Notes under the pieces: generated by a model
Databases searched by the model: none
Seen by the model: only the letters and a program-made list of their open reading frames with translations
Told to the model about the DNA's origin: nothing
Translations under genes and position numbers: made by a program
Assembly (NCBI GenBank): GCA_965153455.1
Contig: OZ234495.1
Location: forward strand, 9,606,875-9,670,874
Source: Sphagnum compactum
Lineage: Eukaryota > Bryophyta > Sphagnopsida > Sphagnales
Direction: 5' to 3'
DNA: 64,000 nt
Shown: positions 59,535 through 64,000 of the stretch, piece after piece
How the letters are laid out: each line of letters begins with the position of its first letter
Position numbering within the stretch: position 1 is the stretch's first letter

Positions 59535-59864
59535 CCCTGCCACTCCCTGCAAGTACTCTCTGAAACGAAACTTCTTTTCTCAGAACAAGAAGCTGAACAC
59601 AAACACTCCACAGCAGCAGCAGCAACAGCAACAGCGGCATTACATTAGAATCATTGCAAGGAGTAACATGGCATGATGCTCCAAGAAGGTGGAGAACTTT
59701 CTCTTCTTACCCGATAGAGTTTTCCTGCCTGCTGTGATATTGAAATCCAAACCTTGAGCTTCTTGTGTTGACAACAGCAACAGCAGCGGCAGCAGGAGCA
59801 GCGACGAAGACAAAAGAACACTAACTGCAGCCGCTGAACAACACTTCATGGTTGACAAAAACAT
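54723..59864 (-). CDS. GDPDL: SHV3/GDPDL-type GPI-anchored glycerophosphodiester phosphodiesterase-like protein
   Basis: Ten exons: 59864-59711, 59016-58723, 58337-58219, 58001-57482, 57280-57239, 57079-56762, 56581-56445, 56088-55864, 55577-55286, 54994-54723. All phases close to give 790 aa. A signal peptide (SSSLLLLPLLLLLS) leads two GDPD-like TIM-barrel domains. The first starts PLIIANGGTSGLYPDQTFPA with LLCDLQLTKDNLGIC; the second starts LVISHNGDSGDFPGC with DYIDCPVQITSDGVPIC. A Pro/Ala-rich linker (EAPAPALEVVEPP) and a hydrophobic tail (TLTFASLLLCILL) predict GPI anchoring. SHV3-family proteins act outside the plasma membrane in cellulose and pectin organisation and root-hair shape. The HR catalytic pair of true GDPDs reads AN in domain 1 and HN in domain 2, so classical activity may be weak or absent, as is general in this family. 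Exon 5 is only 42 bases. Confidence 0.93.
55262..55277. repeat. Telo-box-like motif near an exon end
   Basis: GGATTTAGGGTTTAGG, two telomere-like units, lies within 10 bases of the exon 9 donor of the GDPDL gene, on its intron side. Confidence 0.5.
55690..55712. repeat. Telo-box-like motif in GDPDL intron 8
   Basis: CTAGGATTTAGGGTTTAGGG, nearly the same as the motif at 55262, in the preceding intron. An isolated AAACCCTAAAC also occurs at about 56142 in intron 7. Confidence 0.5.
59490..59531 (+). repeat. (CT)n microsatellite in GDPDL intron 1
   Basis: About 21 perfect CT units inside the first intron. Confidence 0.9.
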
Positions 59865-59945
59865 GAATTAAAAAAAAAAATCCAACAATGAACAACTACA
59901 AACCCAAAAACTGGGAGAAACACAAACCCACAAAAACAAAACAAA

Positions 59946-59981
<36 letters not shown>

Positions 59982-60344
59982 AAACAGAGTTGAAGAGAAA
60001 GAAATCCTACTACTACAAAACTAATGCAACACTATTACAACACTAGTACCAAGGTTTCCAATGAAGCTGGTGACTAGCCGTTTGAGATTGCTGCTACAGC
60101 CCTAACAAGCTAGGCGCCAACAACAACAAAAACAAGCCACCAGTCACATCCAGCAGCTCCATCTACTACAGCCAGCTAGCAATGGCATGGATCCACAATG
60201 CAGCTGCAGCTAGCTTAGCTTAGCTGCCCACCGCGCAGATCACGAGCATGGATGGGCAGGAGCGGCCTAAGATCTCGCGTACACACACCTTCCTCGTCCG
60301 TTCTTCCTGCGCGCTCTTTCATCATCAGTCCATGTCGCGACTTC
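59865..60344. other. Upstream region of the GDPDL gene
   Basis: Expected 5' UTR and promoter, with a (GA)n run at 59951-59979 and CTTAGCTTAGCT near 60215. No other gene seen. Confidence 0.5.
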
Positions 60345-60475
60345 GCCTAGAGTGAACCAGCACCCAACCAGTGCAGCACGATGAAGGATGGAACGAACCA
60401 TGGATTTATGGATGATATAGTAAGTAAGTGGACAGGAAACAGTTTTCTGTTGGGTTCCAGTTGCATAGCTAGTTA
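60345..60475 (-). repeat. Dispersed inverted-repeat family, copy 4 (-)
   Basis: On the minus strand it reads CTAGCTATGCAACTGGAACC, then CAACAGAAAACTGTTT and CCACTTACTTAC, and ends GGGTGCTGGTTCACTC. It matches 50464-50562 in opposite orientation, sharing the CAACAG...ACTGTTT block that other copies lack. Confidence 0.65.
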
Positions 60476-60689
60476 ACCATTGGGTGGTTAGCTCAGTTAA
60501 TAAGCTGTATTTCTAGCTATACTCTTAATCCACCTACTACCTACCTACTAATAATCCACAAGCTGGTTTTTAATAAGGTAGGCAGCTAGCAAAAACAGCC
60601 TAAACAGGTCTCTATGTATACACTATATAAATGTATAAACCATAGATACTTATCAAGTAATCAGTTATTTTCCTAGTTACCTATCTTAG

Positions 60690-60822
60690 ATATATAGGAC
60701 TTATGTCTTACAGAGTGGGTTACCAAGGTGAAACCAGAGATTACCTCAGTTAAGGTTCATCCACAACTGACTCATAAAGGCCATCTAGTGTATGGTGCAG
60801 TAATGGGTGCTTGTTCACTCTT
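60690..60822 (+). repeat. Dispersed inverted-repeat family, copy 5 (+)
   Basis: ATATAGGACTTATGTC, GGGTTACCAAGGTGAAACC, ACCTCAGTTAAGGTTCATCC, ATGGTGCAGTAATGGGTGC and TTGTTCACTC in order. Aligns over its length with the inverse of 6806-6970. Confidence 0.65.
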
Positions 60823-61790
60823 TGTCCATTTGTTCTTCGAATAGAGGGCGGCTGGCTAGTTGAAAAGGGCATGGGGGTTGGGGGTTTTGGGGTGGGCTGA
60901 TACGCTTTCCATGTAGCCAGCCACCCAACCCAGCCCAGAATTTCCCCCTCCAGGCTCCAACTAACCTAGTCCTCCCCTTTCTTTTGAAAAATATAGAAAT
61001 TGTAGAACATCCTTTGTCCATTTACACCTATCATGACAAATTTCTTCACTTCCTTCCCATATCCCACTTGACAATGTTCTCTTGTCCCCAGGTTTTGTAC
61101 ATAGCAAGTATCTATGGATTCACTTTTGCATTTCGCCCTTCTTCTTGCTTTAGAGTGATGTGAAATCTTCAACTCTTCTTTGAATTATTGGTTGTTGGTC
61201 GACCTACCCACAAACTAGTATTTTTGTTGTTGTTGTATTGTTATTTTGACTTGTAACTAGTCAACTTGAATTCAAGATGATTCTGCAACGAGTTTGAAAT
61301 CAATGAGTTTGTTTTTGAATGGATTGATAGATATACACGCAAGGGGTCCCAATAACATTCATAATTTTGATTTCAATTGGGATTTTGTTATCTTTCCTTT
61401 CCATGATGGATTTTTTGGGTGAATTTGAAGTCAATATGGCTCTTGCTTTTTAGAAAAAAAAACCTTACGTGTATTGAAATAGAATGAAGGTCAAGTATGG
61501 CACATGGCCTAGCATTGAGTTTTGTGTATTTAAGGCCTTATAAATAGAATCCATGATAAGTTTGCAACTTGGTTGACTCTTGAATAGTTGTTTTTCTTTG
61601 GTTGTAAATTGCATTCCATCATACCTATTTCTATGTCCAAACCCATTTCAAGAGTACAATTACATACTCTTATGAGTTTAGCAGATTTGCAAAGTCAGAC
61701 AATCCTTTCATGGCCTAAGCATCATTTAATCAATTTGCAATAAGGTTAAGAAGTACTTAAGCAAGAGGTCCCACTTGGGATGGGCCACCT
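60823..61790. other. Spacer between repeat copies, nothing assigned
   Basis: Contains a minus-strand frame 61172-60966 (KARRRAKCKSESIDTCYVQN) with no recognised family. Otherwise no coding signal. Confidence 0.4.
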
Positions 61791-61840
61791 GGCTAGAGTG
61801 AACCAGCAACCACCAGTGCTCCTTGCAGGATGGATTGTGT
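61791..61840 (-). repeat. Dispersed inverted-repeat family, copy 6 (-)
   Basis: Core only: on the minus strand GCACTGGTGGTTGCTGGTTC then ACTCTAGCC, preceded by ATCCATCCTGCAAGGA. Confidence 0.5.
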
Positions 61841-62432
61841 GCATAACGTGGTCTTTTCTTTTCTCTTTGTTTTTGTAACATTAGTTTGTTCAACAAATGC
61901 ATACAATTCAAAATATAGATTGTGTAATATTAGTTATGTTCAACCAATCAAATGTAATAACTTGTCTAAAATATTAAAAATGTAAGGTCAAGTTTTTAAA
62001 ATATTATTATTATATTTATGTACCTAAAGAATCTGAACCTTTTTTAACAAAAATAAGGCAACACATTCAGGTTCTAGTTCAATTTTGAAAAGAGATCGAT
62101 TTTTTGATGATAGTTTTAATGACCATTCCAAAATAAATTTGGAACTTCTGGTCTGAAAATTTTTAAAAACTTGACCTGTAATGTAGACCTGAACCTACCT
62201 AAGTTCGGAAACCTATCAACAATGGTGCATACATTGTCTTTTCATCCCAGCTAACCACCAGTATTAACCACAGGCATGCATCTACTTAGTAGTATTAGCC
62301 ACCAAATGCATTACTTACTTACCTATCTATATAACTAAACACTTACATTCCCTGCTTGCTTACATATGCTTACCCCCTTTGCCTAGGTGGGGAAGGGGGA
62401 AGAAAGAGGGTTTACTGGATAGGTTAGGAAAG

Positions 62433-62925
62433 TGGAACCTTGTTAACCCAGTTGCGATTCATCCAGCACCGAGTCATAACAAGTTTCCAATGGATGGTGC
62501 ACTGGTGGGTGCTGACTGGGTCACATGATCTGTGCCACCTTCTCAAGATGACAATGCCACAAAGACTTCTGGAACCCTTCTCCCAACAACCTATTTTTGG
62601 ATCAGGGAAGAAGTCATGCAATGAGCTGTGAAAGGGAGGGATGTCGTAGTTTATGCACAATCTTATGGAAGATGGAAGAAGCTCTGTGGAAAACTGGGTC
62701 TCAGAAACAGAACTAGGCAAGTCACTTGGACGTATGGCTAAGGAAAAGACATGAGCTTGATAAGTTTCAAGTAAGAGTGAAACAATAGCTGCCAGCACAC
62801 CATCCATTGGAAGCCTATAATTATCACTGGGTTGTGAATGAACCCCAATTGAATTGACATGAGGTTTCACCTTGGTGACCTATCTTTCTAGAAATTAGGT
62901 CATGTAGGTAGGTGAACCTCATTAG
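62433..62925. mobile_element. MITE-like unit bounded by inverted copies 7 (+) and 8 (-) of the repeat family
   Basis: Left arm 62433-62517: GGAACCTTGTTAACCCAGTT, GATTCATCCAGCACCGAGTC, TTTCCAATGGATGGTGCACT. Right arm 62790-62925, inverted: AAGGTGAAACC, TTCATTCACAACCCAGTG, CTTCCAATGGATGGTGTGCT. The arms share about 80 alignable bases, and the interior of about 270 bases has no recognisable coding sense. The minus-strand frame 62870-62424 spans both arms and is a by-product. This is the clearest single element of the family. Confidence 0.55.
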
Positions 62926-62929
62926 TTGA

Positions 62930-63115
62930 TTACTATGGTACATATGTGCACCTGGATGGTTAAGACTTAGATGAAGGCTACTGGGTAGGTAGAAGCAACA
63001 GAGTGTAACCTACCTGTAAAAGAATGGTCCTGTAGAAAGGTTGGAGATTACTAACTAAGTAGGTCCATGTAGATGGTTAATACTAAGGCAAAGGCTAGTG
63101 AGTAGGTAGGTAGCT
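62930..63115 (+). repeat. Two-copy local duplication with GTAGGTAG ends
   Basis: GATTACTAYGGTAC-like sequence, then GGATGGTTAAGACTTAGATG and AAGGCTACTGGGTAGGTAG at 62930-62990, recur in diverged form at 63048-63115 (TAGATGGTTAATACTAAGGC, AAGGCTAGTGAGTAGGTAGG). Confidence 0.5.
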
Positions 63116-64000
63116 AGTAGGAACAAACAGCAACTGAGCTCACCAGAGTGGTTAGGTAAGGGACCAAAACCTAATGAAAAAGCGTCTCCTGTCCATCCAC
63201 CATCCAATTGGGTCAAAAAAAGCTTTGTTTCAAAAAGAGGAGTGCATTACCCTAAACTTACTGAAGTGGTGGAATATTGGCGTGGTATATATACATTATA
63301 TTAAGTCCAAAAAAAGTCTCTCCCCTGAACTGGCGCCTATTCAAAGTGTATTCATAGCCAAATAAGATGGGCCTTGGCATGACACCTGACCTTAGATCCA
63401 AAAGTACCTATACCTTAACTAGGTTATTAACTAGGGTACATATTGTACTGCTGGTGCCAGCCTGACTATAATCCTCTCCCCACTGACACATTTTGCAAGC
63501 AATTCATGATGGGAGCCCTCACCAGTTGGAAGGAGTTCATGGGTCCCTCACTACTTGTAAGCATTTCATGGGTACCATCAAGAAGCTTCAGTAGCTGTCC
63601 ACCCAATAGTGGTAAACTATCTACCAAATGGTACTAGATACTTCTATTTTGAATCCACAGTAGTGCTATTTTATTTTGGCTCTGCAATGATGTAGTCTTC
63701 ATTTGGATCCACATTTTGAGGAATGTTCACCAGGTGTGAGTTTTTTTTCATTCTTTACTTTTTTTGAGATGACTCAGAAGAGACAAAAGATATGAGAGTC
63801 CAGTATCTGGGAATTTCATGGAAAATTTCCTATTTTAACTGTAACTTTGAACTTGGCATAAGGGCTAGAGTCACTATAGAGCACTTGCGCAATGAGCTGC
63901 TTGTTAACTTGTGACCCCATTTCCTCTTAGAAAAAGGCTTCCTTCATTGTAGCTAAGAAAGGTGGTGTGTCAATGGGCTAGAGCTGCTAGTGAACTGCAC
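63116..64000. other. Intergenic, nothing assigned
   Basis: Short frames at 63174-63365 and 63443-63637 have no family resemblance. No RNA or repeat structure was recognised up to the window end. Confidence 0.45.

Noticed and set aside
62424-62870. 148-aa minus-strand open frame
   Set aside because: It runs across both inverted arms of the MITE-like unit, has no recognisable domain and has counterparts only as repeat sequence.

Overview
This window looks like nuclear DNA of a land plant. The genes have many short GT-AG introns and encode plant-specific families: a QRT3-type pectinase, a KAI2/D14-type hydrolase, a GPI-anchored SHV3/GDPDL protein, a kinesin-light-chain-related TPR protein and a plant SMP/C2 tether. 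Ty1/copia, Ty3/gypsy and PIF/Harbinger remnants, telo-box motifs and a mitochondrial insertion support this. The non-coding DNA is AT-rich and full of decayed repeats. The mitochondrial fragment reads to me like a bryophyte- or fern-type sequence, but that placement is tentative.

Layout. All five recognisable host genes are on the minus strand. 3.9-6.2 kb: QRT3-like gene (3 exons, 558 aa). 7.7-15.2 kb: a repeat nest, in which a complete but inactivated Ty1/copia element (8286-13372, perfect 5-bp target duplication, 211-bp LTRs) sits inside a decayed PIF/Harbinger element that still shows a Myb/SANT-like ORF and a transposase fragment. A Ty3/gypsy RNase H fossil abuts it. 15.4-16.2 kb: an intronless, broken copy of the BRR2 C-terminal domain. 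20.6-26.6 kb: SYTF/NTMC2T3-like membrane tether gene (14 exons seen). 28-39 kb: AT-rich gene desert with small repeats and a MITE. 39.1-41.0 kb: KLCR-like gene whose 3' part is not found. 43.5-44.2 kb: strand-switching TACC/GGTTA simple repeat. 47.8-49.7 kb: complete KAI2-like gene (280 aa) with two adjacent MITEs in intron 1. 52.3-53.2 kb: NUMT carrying atp4 and the start of cox1. 54.7-59.9 kb: GDPDL gene (10 exons, 790 aa).

A family of diverged repeats sharing a core near GGTGCTGGTTCACTCTGG occurs at least eight times, strictly alternating + and - along the window. One closely matched pair (50.46 and 60.47 kb) brackets the NUMT and the GDPDL gene; another (62.43 and 62.93 kb) bounds a MITE-sized unit. 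This is the most interesting unexplained structure here.

The host genes do not form a pathway or operon. QRT3-like and GDPDL proteins both act on cell walls, KLCR on the microtubule/cellulose-synthase interface, the C2 protein at membrane contact sites, and the KAI2-like protein in small-molecule signalling.
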